Positions 17,566-26,614 of a stretch of 64,000 nucleotides of DNA are shown piece by piece. Position 1 is the stretch's first letter; each line of letters opens with the position of its first letter. Source of the stretch: Alphaproteobacteria bacterium (GTDB lineage: Bacteria; Pseudomonadota; Alphaproteobacteria; Acetobacterales; Acetobacteraceae). The notes under the pieces were generated by a model, which did not search any database, was not told the origin of the DNA, and saw nothing but the letters and a program-made list of their open reading frames with translations. Position numbers and translations under genes: made by a program. The stretch is taken from positions 1 through 64,000 of the forward strand of contig JAFKFI010000087.1 of the NCBI GenBank assembly GCA_017307285.1, given 5' to 3'.

Positions 17566-18756
17566 ATGCCTGACCTGAACACGTTCCGCGCCGAGACGCG
17601 GGCCTGGCTGGAGCAGAATTGCCCGCCGTCGATGCGGACGGCGCAGCCGGACGACGAGGCGATCACCGGGGGCACGCGCGAGAAGTACAAGAACCCCGAG
17701 TCGAAAATCTGGCTCGACCGCATGGCGGCGAAGGGGTGGACTGCCCCCACCTGGCCCAAGGAATACGGCGGCGCGGCACTCTCTGAACCCGAGGCCCGGG
17801 TGCTGGCGGAGGAGATGCAGGCGCTCAACTGCCGTCCGCCGATCCGCGGCATGGGCTTCTCCATGCTCGGCCCGACCCTGCTCGAATATGGCACCGAGGA
17901 GCAGAAGCGGACGCACCTGCCGAAGATCGTCACGGGTGAAATCAGGTGGTGCCAGGGCTACAGCGAGCCGGGCTCGGGCTCAGACCTTGCCAGCCTATCG
18001 ACGCGCGCGGTGCTGCAGGGCGAGCACTTCCTGGTCAACGGCCACAAGATCTGGACCTCGGGGGCGCATTTCTCCGACTGGATTTTTTGTCTGGTCCGCA
18101 CCGATCCGACGGCGAAAAAGCACGAGGGAATCAGCTTCCTGCTCATCGACATGAGCGACCCCGGCGTGCGGCCGCAGCCGATCCGGCTGATCAGCGGCTA
18201 CTCGGTGTTCTGCGAGACCTTCTTCGACAACGTGCAGGTGCCGGCGAAGAACCTGGTTGGCGAGATGAACAAGGGCTGGACCATCGCCAAGCGCCTCTTG
18301 GAGCACGAGCGCAAGGGAATCGGCGGGATCGGCGAGCGCGCCAAGGAGCGCTCGGAGCAGACGCCCGAGCAGCTGGCGAAGAAATACGTCGGCGAGACGG
18401 ACGGCAGGATCGCCGCCCCCGCGCTGCGCGACGCGATCGCGCGGTTCAACATCGACCAGCGCGCCTTTGGACTCACCCGGCAGCGGACGGCGGAGGAGGC
18501 CAAGGCGGGCGCCCCGCCCGGCCCGGCATCGGCGATGTTCAAATACTACGCGACCGAGCTCAACAAGCGCCGCTACGAGCTGATGCTCGACAGCGCCGGG
18601 ACCGAGATGCTGGGCTGGGAGGGCGAGGGATTCGAACCTGACAACCTGCGCACCACACGCGACTGGCTGCGCGCCAAGGCCAACACGATCGAGGGCGGTA
18701 CGTCCGAGATCCAGCTAAACATCATCGCCAAGCGCGTGCTTGGCCTGCCGGATTGA
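17566..18756 (+). CDS. Acyl-CoA dehydrogenase (first of a pair)
   Basis: The 396-residue flavoprotein has the usual order: an N-terminal helical domain, WCQGYSEPGSGSDLASLSTR (FAD and substrate site), VNGHKIWTSGAHFSDW, and the C-terminal IEGGTSEIQLNIIAKRVLGL signature. It begins 9 bases after the hydratase gene with GGAG upstream. Together with the next gene it forms a tandem pair; such pairs in steroid or branched-acid loci can work as heteromers, which is an inference here. Electrons would pass to ETF. Confidence 0.93.
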   Translation: MPDLNTFRAETRAWLEQNCPPSMRTAQPDDEAITGGTREKYKNPESKIWLDRMAAKGWTAPTWPKEYGGAALSEPEARVLAEEMQALNCRPPIRGMGFSMLGPTLLEYGTEEQKRTHLPKIVTGEIRWCQGYSEPGSGSDLASLSTRAVLQGEHFLVNGHKIWTSGAHFSDWIFCLVRTDPTAKKHEGISFLLIDMSDPGVRPQPIRLISGYSVFCETFFDNVQVPAKNLVGEMNKGWTIAKRLLEHERKGIGGIGERAKERSEQTPEQLAKKYVGETDGRIAAPALRDAIARFNIDQRAFGLTRQRTAEEAKAGAPPGPASAMFKYYATELNKRRYELMLDSAGTEMLGWEGEGFEPDNLRTTRDWLRAKANTIEGGTSEIQLNIIAKRVLGLPD

Positions 18757-18766
18757 GGCGCATCCG

Positions 18767-19906
18767 ATGACGCTCACGCTCTCCTCCGAGGCGCGGCTGG
18801 TGCAGGACACCGCGCTCGAATTCTTTCGTGACAAATCCCCGATCACCGCCTTGCGCAAGCTTCGCGACACGCAGGACGCGGACGGCTTCTCCCGCCCGCT
18901 GTGGCGCGAGATGGCGGAGCTCGGCTGGACAGGCTTCCTGGTGCCCGAGGAATGGGGCGGCTCGGGGTTCGGCCATGTCGGGCTCGGCCTGGTGATGGAG
19001 GCGGCGGGGCGCACGCTTGCTGCGACGCCGCTGCTCTCCACCTCGCTGATCGGCGCGAGCGCGTTGGTGCTGGCCGGGAGCGGGATGCAGAAGGACACGC
19101 ATCTGCCGGGTCTCGTCGCCGGCGATCAGATCTTTGCCCTCGCGCTGGAGGAGGGACCGCATCACGCGCCGACGCGCATCGCGACGGCCGCGAAGAAGCA
19201 TGGAGGCGGCTACCGGCTTAGCGGTAAGAAGACCTTCGTGCTGGACGGGCATGTCGCGGATACGCTGATCGTCGCGGCGCGTACCTCGGGTGGTGCGAAC
19301 GATCGTAGCGGGATCACGCTGTTCCTGGTGCCAGCGAGTGCGCCGGGCCTGTCGCGGACGCGCACTATCATGGTTGACAGCCGCAACGCCGCGATCGTCA
19401 CGCTGAAGGACGTCGAGGTAGCGGATGAGGCGGCACTCGGGCCAATAGACGGCGGCTCGGACGTGCTCGAAGCGGTGCTCGACCGGGCGCGGGCGGGACT
19501 TGCCGCCGAGATGCTGGGCAGCGCAGCGGAGTGCTTCGAGCGCACGGTGCAATACCTCAAGGACAGGAAGCAGTTCGGCGTGGCGATCGGCTCGTTCCAG
19601 GCGCTGAAGCATCGCGCCGCGCAGATGTTCTGCGAGCTCGAAGTGACGCACTCGGCGGTGCTGGCGTGCTTGTCGGGGCTCGATGAGGGCGCCAACGATG
19701 TGCCGGCGCTGGCGAGCCTCGCCAAAACCAAGGCGAACGATACGTTCTTCCTCGTCGGCAACGAGGGCGTGCAGATGCACGGCGGCATCGGCATGACCGA
19801 CGAGCACGAGATCGGCTTCTTCACGAAGCGCGCGCGCGTTGCGCTGGCGACTTTTGGCAACAGCGCCTTCCACCGGGACCGCTACGCGGCTCTCAACGGC
19901 TACTGA
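18767..19906 (+). CDS. Acyl-CoA dehydrogenase (second of a pair)
   Basis: The 379-residue protein is a divergent acyl-CoA dehydrogenase: [53 protein letters not shown] and the end motif [20 protein letters not shown]. The ATG at 18767 is chosen, 10 bases after the upstream stop; the earlier in-frame ATG at 18740 lies inside that gene. The usual EPGSGSD-type loop is absent (it reads [13 protein letters not shown]), as in the non-catalytic or partner subunits of paired dehydrogenases. Confidence 0.92.
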   Translation: MTLTLSSEARLVQDTALEFFRDKSPITALRKLRDTQDADGFSRPLWREMAELGWTGFLVPEEWGGSGFGHVGLGLVMEAAGRTLAATPLLSTSLIGASALVLAGSGMQKDTHLPGLVAGDQIFALALEEGPHHAPTRIATAAKKHGGGYRLSGKKTFVLDGHVADTLIVAARTSGGANDRSGITLFLVPASAPGLSRTRTIMVDSRNAAIVTLKDVEVADEAALGPIDGGSDVLEAVLDRARAGLAAEMLGSAAECFERTVQYLKDRKQFGVAIGSFQALKHRAAQMFCELEVTHSAVLACLSGLDEGANDVPALASLAKTKANDTFFLVGNEGVQMHGGIGMTDEHEIGFFTKRARVALATFGNSAFHRDRYAALNGY

Positions 19907-19929
19907 GCAGATCATCTACGGAGAGAAAC

Positions 19930-21066
19930 ATGGGTCCGCTGGCGGGAATCAAGCTGATCGAGGTGGCCGGGATCGGGCCGGGGCCGATGGCGGCAATGAT
20001 GCTGGGCGATCTCGGCGCCGACATCGTCCGCGTCGATCGGGTCAATCCCAACACGCCGGCGCGCTACGCCGATCCGCGCTATAACGTGCACGGCCGTTCG
20101 CGCCGGTCGATCGCGGTCGATCTACAGAAGCCCGGCGGCGCCGAGGTGGTGCTGCGGCTCGCCGACAAGGCGGACGGGCTGATGGAGCCGTTCCGCCCGG
20201 GTGTCGCGGAGCGGCTCGGCATCGGGCCGGAGGTCGCGCTCAAGCGCAATCCGAAGCTGGTCTACGGGCGCATGACGGGCTGGGGCCAGGAGGGGCCGCT
20301 CGCCAAGGCGGCGGGGCATGACATCAACTACATCGCGCTGACCGGCGCGCTGCACGCCATCGGCACGCCGGAGAAGCCCGTGCCACCGCTCAACCTGGTG
20401 GGCGATTTCGGCGGCGGCGGGATGCTGCTGGCGTTCGGCATGGTATGCGGCCTGCTGGAGACCATGCGCTCGGGCCAGGGGCAGGTCGTGGACGCGGCGA
20501 TGGTGGACGGCGCCGCGGCGCTGTTTGGCGGCATCTTCGGGATGCACGGCGCCGGCATCTGGAAGGACGAGCGCGGCCTCAACATGCTGGACGGCGGCGC
20601 CCATTTCTACGGCACCTACGAAACATCCGACGGCAAGTTCGTCTGCATTGGCTCGATCGAGCCGCAATTTTACAAGCTGCTGCTCGAGAAGACTGGCCTC
20701 GCCGGCGAAAAGCTGCCGGACCAGCACGACCGCGCCAATTGGGGGCGCATGAAGGAGCGTCTAGCCGAGGTGTTCCGCGGCAAGACGCGCGACGAGTGGT
20801 GTCGGATCATGGAGGGCACCGACATCTGCTTCGCCCCGGTGCTGTCGATCGCCGAGGCGCCGGAGCATCCGCACGCCAAGGCACGCGGCGCCTATGTCGA
20901 CGTGCAGGGCGTCCGGCAGCCCGGCCCGGCGCCGCGCTTCTCTCGCACCCGCACCGAGGTGCGCGCGGCGCCGGAGCGGGGTGCACATACCGACGAAGTG
21001 CTCGGGCAGTACGGGTTCGATGCTGGTGAAATCAAGGAGTTGCGGAAGGGCGGCGTGGTCGGGTGA
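19930..21066 (+). CDS. Alpha-methylacyl-CoA racemase (family III CoA-transferase fold)
   Basis: The 378-residue protein begins [20 protein letters not shown] and [10 protein letters not shown], which is distinctive of alpha-methylacyl-CoA racemases. The active-site residues known from that family are in place: His and Asp in AGHDINYI, Asp in VGDFGGGGM and Glu in GSIEPQFY. It epimerises 2-methylacyl-CoA esters so dehydrogenases can act on them. It closes the operon of hydratase and two dehydrogenases, which together suit branched-chain fatty acid, terpenoid or sterol side-chain breakdown. Confidence 0.92.
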   Translation: MGPLAGIKLIEVAGIGPGPMAAMMLGDLGADIVRVDRVNPNTPARYADPRYNVHGRSRRSIAVDLQKPGGAEVVLRLADKADGLMEPFRPGVAERLGIGPEVALKRNPKLVYGRMTGWGQEGPLAKAAGHDINYIALTGALHAIGTPEKPVPPLNLVGDFGGGGMLLAFGMVCGLLETMRSGQGQVVDAAMVDGAAALFGGIFGMHGAGIWKDERGLNMLDGGAHFYGTYETSDGKFVCIGSIEPQFYKLLLEKTGLAGEKLPDQHDRANWGRMKERLAEVFRGKTRDEWCRIMEGTDICFAPVLSIAEAPEHPHAKARGAYVDVQGVRQPGPAPRFSRTRTEVRAAPERGAHTDEVLGQYGFDAGEIKELRKGGVVG

Positions 21067-21073
21067 GGCTGGA

Positions 21074-21119
21074 TGGCGGAATGAATTCCGCCCTACGCGG
21101 GGCGGAATTCATTCCGCCA
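21074..21119. repeat. Palindromic repeat, copy 1 (20-bp perfect arms)
   Basis: A perfect inverted repeat: arms 21074-21093 (TGGCGGAATGAATTCCGCCC) and 21100-21119, with a 6-base loop TACGCG. Each arm is itself a small palindrome, GGCGGAAT-GA-ATTCCGCC. The right arm extends into the minus-strand VWA gene and supplies its last codons GCG GAA TGA. The same core recurs at 24926-25005 and 56092-56115. Position between convergent genes suits a bidirectional transcript end. Confidence 0.85.
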
Positions 21120-21726
21120 CTCTCCGCTCCAGTGCGCTGATCTCCATGAGTAGCTTGTAGCGGATCGCCACCGCGAAATCGTCGAAGCTTTTGGCTTCGA
21201 TGACGAAGCCGTCCTCAGTGACAACGTGGGCACGGTAGTAGTCGGCGACGTCTGGCTCGTCCCCGCGGATCGGCAGGCCGTTGATCGTGATGCCGCGGGC
21301 ATGGGCGCGGACGCGCACGTCGTCCGGGGCGACGCTGCCGTCGTTGTTGCGGCCGTCGCCGGAGACGTCGATCACTTTGCGGACCGGCTCGCACGGCGCG
21401 CGGTCGAGGGTGGCCACGCCCTCGGCCATCGCATCGCCCATTGCGGTGGAGCCCGTCATGCTGCGCTGCGCGCCGCGTAGCGTCTCGGCGACGGCGCTCA
21501 CGTCGTCTGCCGACTGGACCATGTGCCACGGCACCACCACGTGCCGCCGGTCGCTCCACTCAATGACGGTGATCGCCATGCCACCCGGCTGCGATAGCAG
21601 CACATGCTGCACGTGAGGGTCAGTGAGTGCCTGGGCGACGCCCGTGTGCTGCAACTCGTAACGCTCCGGTGAGACGGAGCCGGAGACGTCGATAAGAAGG
21701 ACCAAGGCAAGGGCACAGGCATTCAT
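21109..21726 (-). CDS. DUF1194-type von Willebrand factor A domain protein
   Basis: This 205-residue protein is almost wholly a VWA domain: LVLLIDVSGSVSPERYEL holds the metal-ion-dependent DxSxS site, GSTAMGDAM the Thr position and VIDVSGDGRNNDG the Asp. DUF1194 relatives are usually exported, but here the first strand starts within ten residues and no separate signal peptide is seen; a start within the upstream gene seems unlikely. Its final Ala-Glu-stop is encoded by a palindromic repeat. It is on the same strand as the acetyltransferase gene, 112 bases downstream. Confidence 0.82.
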   Translation of the reverse strand: MNACALALVLLIDVSGSVSPERYELQHTGVAQALTDPHVQHVLLSQPGGMAITVIEWSDRRHVVVPWHMVQSADDVSAVAETLRGAQRSMTGSTAMGDAMAEGVATLDRAPCEPVRKVIDVSGDGRNNDGSVAPDDVRVRAHARGITINGLPIRGDEPDVADYYRAHVVTEDGFVIEAKSFDDFAVAIRYKLLMEISALERRVAE

Positions 21727-21838
21727 GCGTGCGGACCCGTTCGGAGGCCGGAGCGGCGGACCCGCACCACGGCAGCAAGGTCGCACACTGGCCCCGCCAG
21801 AGGCCCAATGGCGGTCACATTCTCGTTGACTGGCCGGA

Positions 21839-23002
21839 TCAGTCCGGGTCGCCGCCCTTGCGGAAGGGCGATTCGTCGGCCAGCGCCGCCATGTCGGCCA
21901 GGATTGCCGGGCGCTCCTCGTCGAGGAAATTGGCGATCGCGCGGCGCAGGCCGGCATGGGCGATCCAATGTGCCGAGAAGGTCGGGCGGGGCACGTAGCC
22001 GCGCTGGATCTTATGCCGCCCCTGCGCGCCCGCCTCGACGCGCTTGAAGCCCTGCGCGATTGCCCAGTCGATAGCTCGGTAATAGCAGAGCTCGAAATGC
22101 AGAAACGGCCAGTCGCCGCGGCAACCCCAGTTGCGGCCGTAGAGGGTGTCGGTACCGGCCAGATTTAGCGCTCCCGCGATTGGGGTGCCGTCATGCTCGG
22201 CAGTCATCAGCACGACCGCATCGCCGAGCCGCTCGCCGAGCAGGGTGAAGAACTGTCGGGTGAGATAGGCGCTGCCCCATTTTCGATCCACGGTAGAGCT
22301 GTAGAACCGATAGAACGCATCCCATTCGCGCTTGCCGATCTCGCCGCCGCGGAGCGCGCGGAAAGTCAGGCCGGCGGCGTTGGCATCGCGCCGCTCGCGC
22401 CGCAGCACCTTCCGTTTGCGCGAGCTAAGAGCGCCGAGAAAGTCGTCGAAACTCGTGTAGCCGGCATTGTCCCAGTGGAACTGCATCCCGAGCCGCTGCA
22501 GCCAACCCGCTTCGCCCAACTGGCGCCATTCCGGCTCGGTGCAGAAGGTGGCATGGACCGAGGAGAGGTCCAGCTCACTGCAGGCCTGCACCAGCGCGCC
22601 GGCGAGGGTGTCGAGGCCGACGCCGCTGTCCGGGCGAACCAGCAGGCGCGGGCCGGGAACCGGGCTGAACGGCACGGCGACCTGGAGCTTCGGGTAGTAT
22701 TTTCCCCGTGCCCGCTCGAAGGCGTGCGCCCAGCCGTGGTCGAACACGTATTCGCCGTAGCTGTGCGACTTCGCGTACATCGGCGCGGCGGCCACAACCT
22801 CGCCCGAGCCGGTGCGCAGCACGGCGTGTTGCGGCAGCCAGCCGGTGCGGGGGCCGGCCGAGCCGCTATCCTCCATCGCGCCGAGAAAGGCGTGGCTGAC
22901 GAACGGATTGTCGCGGCCGGCGCAGAGATCCCATTCCGCCGCGTCGATCTCCGCGATGCGCGAGTGCAGGGTCAGCGTGAGCGGTTCGGTTCCGTCGGGC
23001 AT
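21839..23002 (-). CDS. FemAB/GNAT-like acyltransferase (DUF482 family)
   Basis: The 387-residue protein matches the family once called peptidogalycan biosynthesis proteins: NPFVSHAFLGAMEDSGSAGP near the N-terminus, LSSRKRKVLRRERRDA in the middle, and FKRVEAGAQGRHKIQRGYVP near the C-terminus, which is highly typical. The fold is a double GNAT. The acceptor is not known. The start at 23002 begins the homologous region; frame upstream is shadow of the RidA gene region. It probably shares a transcript with RidA (55-base gap) and the VWA gene. Confidence 0.88.
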   Translation of the reverse strand: MPDGTEPLTLTLHSRIAEIDAAEWDLCAGRDNPFVSHAFLGAMEDSGSAGPRTGWLPQHAVLRTGSGEVVAAAPMYAKSHSYGEYVFDHGWAHAFERARGKYYPKLQVAVPFSPVPGPRLLVRPDSGVGLDTLAGALVQACSELDLSSVHATFCTEPEWRQLGEAGWLQRLGMQFHWDNAGYTSFDDFLGALSSRKRKVLRRERRDANAAGLTFRALRGGEIGKREWDAFYRFYSSTVDRKWGSAYLTRQFFTLLGERLGDAVVLMTAEHDGTPIAGALNLAGTDTLYGRNWGCRGDWPFLHFELCYYRAIDWAIAQGFKRVEAGAQGRHKIQRGYVPRPTFSAHWIAHAGLRRAIANFLDEERPAILADMAALADESPFRKGGDPD

Positions 23003-23057
23003 GTCGCAGGATATGGCAGCGCGGTGCCCGGTGGAAGGCAAGCGGCGGATGCTTCGC

Positions 23058-23525
23058 TCAACCGATCTCAAACATCCCCTCAACCTCGACGGCGAAATCG
23101 GCGGGCAGGGAGGGGACGCCGACGGTGCTGCGCGCATGGCGTCCGGCGTCGCCGAACACCGCGACCGCGAGGTCCGAGGCGCCGTTCATTACCTGCGCAT
23201 GCTGGGTGAAACTGGCTGGCGCCGCGACGAAACCGCCGAGCCGCACCACGCGGCGAACCCGGTCGAGGTCGCCTCCGCAGGCTGCGCGGAGCTGCGCCAG
23301 CACGTTGACCATGCAGAGCCGCGCCGCCTGCTGTCCCTGCTCGACCGAATGGGCCTCACCAACCTTGCCGGTGAAAGCAACCTTGCCGTCGATGGCTGGC
23401 CCTTGCCCGGAGACGACGACCAGGTTCCCGGTGACGACATAGGGCACATAATTGGCGAGCGGTGCCGCCGGGGCGGGGAGGGAGATCCCGAGTTCCTGGA
23501 GTTTCTGCTCGACGCGGCTGGGCAT
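23058..23525 (-). CDS. RidA/YjgF-family protein
   Basis: The 155-residue protein has the RidA fold: VTGNLVVVSGQGPAIDGKVA, QGQQAARLCMVNVLAQLRAA, and ARSTVGVPSLPADFAVEVEG near the C-terminus. Members form trimers and hydrolyse reactive imines and enamines. This is the longer, divergent subgroup, and the usual Arg of RidA proper is not placed as in the canonical RVG motif (RSTVGV here). It is the first gene of a short minus-strand set with the acyltransferase, and divergent from the LLM monooxygenase. Confidence 0.88.
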   Translation of the reverse strand: MPSRVEQKLQELGISLPAPAAPLANYVPYVVTGNLVVVSGQGPAIDGKVAFTGKVGEAHSVEQGQQAARLCMVNVLAQLRAACGGDLDRVRRVVRLGGFVAAPASFTQHAQVMNGASDLAVAVFGDAGRHARSTVGVPSLPADFAVEVEGMFEIG

Positions 23526-23599
23526 GGCGGAGCTCCATTGTGGAGAGCGGGTGAAGGACCAAGTTGAGGCTAGCGTTTTCCGGGGTGAAAGGCATCGGC

Positions 23600-24925
23600 A
23601 TGAGCGAGCGGCGTCAATTGCGGTTGGGGGCCTTCATGCGGCCCGTCAGCATTCATACGGCGGCGTGGCGCTATCCCGGCGCGTTCCCCGACGCGAATTT
23701 CAACATCCAGCACCTCGTTCGGTTCGCGCAGACGCTGGAGCGCGGCAAGTTCGACGCCTTCTTCATGGCGGATCATCTCGCCGTGCTCAACATGCCGATG
23801 GCCGCCCTCAAACGCAGCGCGACGGTAACATCATTCGACCCACCGACCCTATTGCCGGCTCTGGCGATGGTGACGCGGCATCTCGGGCTGATCGCCACAG
23901 CTTCGACAACGTTCGAGGAGCCATATCACGTCGCGCGACGCTTCGCCTCGCTCGATCATCTGAGCGGGGGGCGCGCCGGGTGGAACATCGTGACGACCTC
24001 GAATCCCGATGCGGCGTTGAATTTCGGGCTGGAGGAGCATGTTGAGCACGACGAGCGCTATCGTCGCGGGCGGGAGTTCTTCGACGTGGTCACTGGATTG
24101 TGGGACAGCTGGGCGGACGATGCGTTCATCCGCGACGTAGCGAACGGCATCTATTTCGATCCCGCCAAGCTGCATGTGCTCAATCACAAGGGAAAATACT
24201 TCTCCGTCCGCGGGCCGCTCAACGTGGCGCGGCCGATCCAGGGCTGGCCGGTGATCGTGCAAGCCGGCGCGTCGGAGGCCGGCAGGCAGATCGCCGCCGA
24301 GACGGCGGAGGTGATCTTCGCCAGTTCACGCACACTGACAGAGGGCCAGGAGTTCTACGCCGACGTGAAGGGGCGCATGGAAAAGCTCGGCCGTTCGCGG
24401 GATCACATGAAGATTCTGCCGGGCGCCTTGGTGGTGGTCGGAGATACGGTGGAGGAGGCGCGAGCCAAGCGGGCGAAGCTGGACAGCCTGGTGCATCCGG
24501 ATAGCGGCATCGCCTCGCTATCGATTGCGCTCGGGCATGATGCGTCAGGTTTCGATCTCGACGGGCCGTTGCCGGAGATACCGGAGACGAACGCGAGCCA
24601 GAGCGGGCGGGAGCGCGTGGTTTCGCTGGCGCGGCGCGAGGGGCTGACGGTGCGCCAGCTCGCCCAGCGCGCGGGCGGCTATGGCGGGCTGTCGATGGTC
24701 GGCACGCCGGCGACCATTGCTGATACGATGCAAGAGTGGCTGGAGAGCGAAGCGTCCGACGGGTTTAACGTGATGTTTCCGTACCTGCCCGAGGGGCTGG
24801 ACGATTTCGTCGAACGTGTCGTGCCGGAGTTGCAGCGGAGGGGGATTTTCCGCCGGGAGTACGAGGGACAGACGTTGCGGGAAAATTTGGGGCTGCCGTG
24901 GATCGCGAACCGATTTTTCCGATAG
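23600..24925 (+). CDS. NtaA/SnaA/DszA-family flavin-dependent monooxygenase (LLM)
   Basis: The 441-residue protein belongs to the nitrilotriacetate/dibenzothiophene monooxygenase group. Features are FDAFFMADHLAVL, ASLDHLSGGRAGWNIVTTSN, GREFFDVVTGLWDSW, the FDPAKLHVLNHKGKYFSVRG loop, and PVIVQAGASEAGRQIAAETA. It uses FMNH2 from a separate reductase to oxidise a carbon-sulfur or carbon-nitrogen compound. The ATG at 23600 fits the family N-terminus. The stop codon is directly followed by palindromic repeat copy 2. Confidence 0.9.
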   Translation: MSERRQLRLGAFMRPVSIHTAAWRYPGAFPDANFNIQHLVRFAQTLERGKFDAFFMADHLAVLNMPMAALKRSATVTSFDPPTLLPALAMVTRHLGLIATASTTFEEPYHVARRFASLDHLSGGRAGWNIVTTSNPDAALNFGLEEHVEHDERYRRGREFFDVVTGLWDSWADDAFIRDVANGIYFDPAKLHVLNHKGKYFSVRGPLNVARPIQGWPVIVQAGASEAGRQIAAETAEVIFASSRTLTEGQEFYADVKGRMEKLGRSRDHMKILPGALVVVGDTVEEARAKRAKLDSLVHPDSGIASLSIALGHDASGFDLDGPLPEIPETNASQSGRERVVSLARREGLTVRQLAQRAGGYGGLSMVGTPATIADTMQEWLESEASDGFNVMFPYLPEGLDDFVERVVPELQRRGIFRREYEGQTLRENLGLPWIANRFFR

Positions 24926-25005
24926 GCGTAGGGCGGAAAAGCGCAGCGCATTCCGCCAGTGGCGAGCGGACATGGCGGAATGCGCTGCGCTTTTCCGCCC
25001 TACGC
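24926..25005. repeat. Palindromic repeat, copy 2 (33-bp perfect arms)
   Basis: A perfect 33-bp inverted repeat: arms 24926-24958 and 24973-25005 around a 14-base loop. The outer parts read GCGTAGGGCGGAA and TTCCGCCCTACGC, shared with copies 1 and 3, while the inner part has GCGCAGCGC. It starts on the base after the stop codon of the monooxygenase and lies 31 bases before the next start. It can form a long hairpin in RNA. Confidence 0.88.
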
Positions 25006-25036
25006 ATTGCTACGAAAATGAACGCGGGAGTTATCC

Positions 25037-25390
25037 ATGAGCACCGATCTTGATACACTGACCGCGCTCAATCGGGACTACATCAATTCTGTGCAGAATG
25101 GCGACGTGCGCCGCTTCAGCGAAATTCTCGCCGAGGATTTCCTGTGCTCGAACCCCGACGGTTCGATGGTGGACAAGCAGCAATTCCTTGCGCAGACCGC
25201 GCGGCCTGTGACCATCAGCGGGCTGGCGATCGATGATGTGCGGATTCGCATTCTCGGCGATGTCGCCATCATTCATGCGCGCACCAGCTACGCGACCGCG
25301 GACGGCGAGCGGCGTAATGGACGCTACACCGACGTATGGGCGCGTAGGGACGGAACCTGGAGCGCCGTAAGCGCACACGTGACGCGGTGA
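25037..25390 (+). CDS. NTF2-like (SnoaL/DUF4440) family protein
   Basis: The 117-residue cone-shaped-fold protein starts LNRDYINSVQNGDVRRFSEI, continues LAEDFLCSNPDGSMVDKQQF, and ends RYTDVWARRDGTWSAVSAHV, the typical DUF4440 layout. Such proteins bind small ligands or act as isomerases; nothing shows which. It is downstream of the monooxygenase in the same direction, separated by the long palindrome, and faces the mechanosensitive channel gene with 2 bases between stop codons. Confidence 0.85.
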   Translation: MSTDLDTLTALNRDYINSVQNGDVRRFSEILAEDFLCSNPDGSMVDKQQFLAQTARPVTISGLAIDDVRIRILGDVAIIHARTSYATADGERRNGRYTDVWARRDGTWSAVSAHVTR

Positions 25391-25392
25391 TT

Positions 25393-26520
25393 CTAGGACG
25401 CCATCGCCTGCCGATCGGCCAGCCAAGCCGCGTTGCGCGGTAGGTTATCGATTCGCGCACGACGGAGCGGCAGGCCCTCGGGATGTTCGGCCTGAAGCCA
25501 GGCGATCATCTTCTCTCTCACCTCGCAACGCAGGTCGAAAGCATTGCCGGCATTTCCGGCGCTGACTAGCATTCGCACCTCCATCGTGTCCTGCTTGAAA
25601 TCCGTCACTTGCATGTTGACCACCCGCCGGTCCCAGAGTGGCGAGGCCCTGGCGATCTCCTCCAACTTGCGCCGCATGGCCGCGACCGGCGCGGTGTAAT
25701 CCGTATACAGGAAGACCACCCCAATCAGCGCCGCACTCTCGCGTGTCCAGTTCTGGAACGGATGTTCGATGAAATAGGAGAGCGGTAGCACCATGCGCCG
25801 CCAGTCCCAGAGTCGCACCACGACATAGGTGGCAGCAATCTCCTCCACATTGCCCCATTCGCCTTCGACGATCACCGCGTCCTCGAGACGGATTGGCTGG
25901 GTTATGGCCAACTGAATGCCGGCGACGAGATTCCTCAGCAGCGGCTGCAAGGCCATGCCGGCAACCAGGCCCGCGGCGCCGGCGGAGGCCAGCAGACTGA
26001 CGCCGTATTGCCGCACCCCGTTGAACGTCATCAGCGCAGCGGCGGTGGTGATGACCACGACAAGGGTTGCGGCGACCCGCTCGAGAATGCGGAATTGCGT
26101 CACGTGCTTACGCGCCAGGAGATTGTCCTGGCTGTCGAGCGTGAAATGGCGCAGATGCATCGCGGTCCAGATGCGCATCGCCGTCAGAGCCAGCCATCCC
26201 AGGAGCGCGATGAAACAAACCAGCAAAAACTGCCGGATCATGCTGGCCTGAGCGTTGGTGAGCGGCGCGATCCCGGTGCCGATGGATAGGGCGAAGATCA
26301 CGATCGCCAGATGCATCGGCCCCTCGCCGCGCGTGACCAGCGAGCGCCAGAACAGGCCCCTATTGCGCACGAGCCGATTGAGCACGCGGAACGCCGCGCG
26401 GTGCGCGGCGGTCGCCAGGATCAGGGCGACCGCCAGCACGCCGAGACTGACCACCCAATTGGGCAGCCAATCGAGCCAGGCGACGACCCGGCGTGCTCCG
26501 GAGTCGAGTTCATCGAGCAC
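25393..26520 (-). CDS. MscS-family mechanosensitive ion channel
   Basis: The 375-residue inner-membrane protein has four to five helices in the first ~190 residues, ending with the pore helix region LLASAGAAGLVAGMALQPLL, then the beta domain IRLEDAVIVEGEWGNVEEI and VVRLWDWRRMVLPLSYF. The C-terminal cytoplasmic part follows. It opens under membrane tension to release solutes after osmotic downshock. Length is greater than E. coli MscS (286) because of extra N-terminal helices. No signal of an operon is seen. Confidence 0.92.
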   Translation of the reverse strand: MLDELDSGARRVVAWLDWLPNWVVSLGVLAVALILATAAHRAAFRVLNRLVRNRGLFWRSLVTRGEGPMHLAIVIFALSIGTGIAPLTNAQASMIRQFLLVCFIALLGWLALTAMRIWTAMHLRHFTLDSQDNLLARKHVTQFRILERVAATLVVVITTAAALMTFNGVRQYGVSLLASAGAAGLVAGMALQPLLRNLVAGIQLAITQPIRLEDAVIVEGEWGNVEEIAATYVVVRLWDWRRMVLPLSYFIEHPFQNWTRESAALIGVVFLYTDYTAPVAAMRRKLEEIARASPLWDRRVVNMQVTDFKQDTMEVRMLVSAGNAGNAFDLRCEVREKMIAWLQAEHPEGLPLRRARIDNLPRNAAWLADRQAMAS

Positions 26521-26614
26521 GAGGCGGCACTCCCCACGGTTGCGACTGGTCTAAATGCTGCGCCGCGGGAGAGGTTTCAGGTCAGGACGTCCGGCGAGAT
26601 CCGTTGCGCCCGTT

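Noticed and set aside
21727..21957. Upstream extension of the VWA gene
   Set aside because: It would overlap the acyltransferase gene and reads as low-complexity shadow sequence, with no signal peptide.
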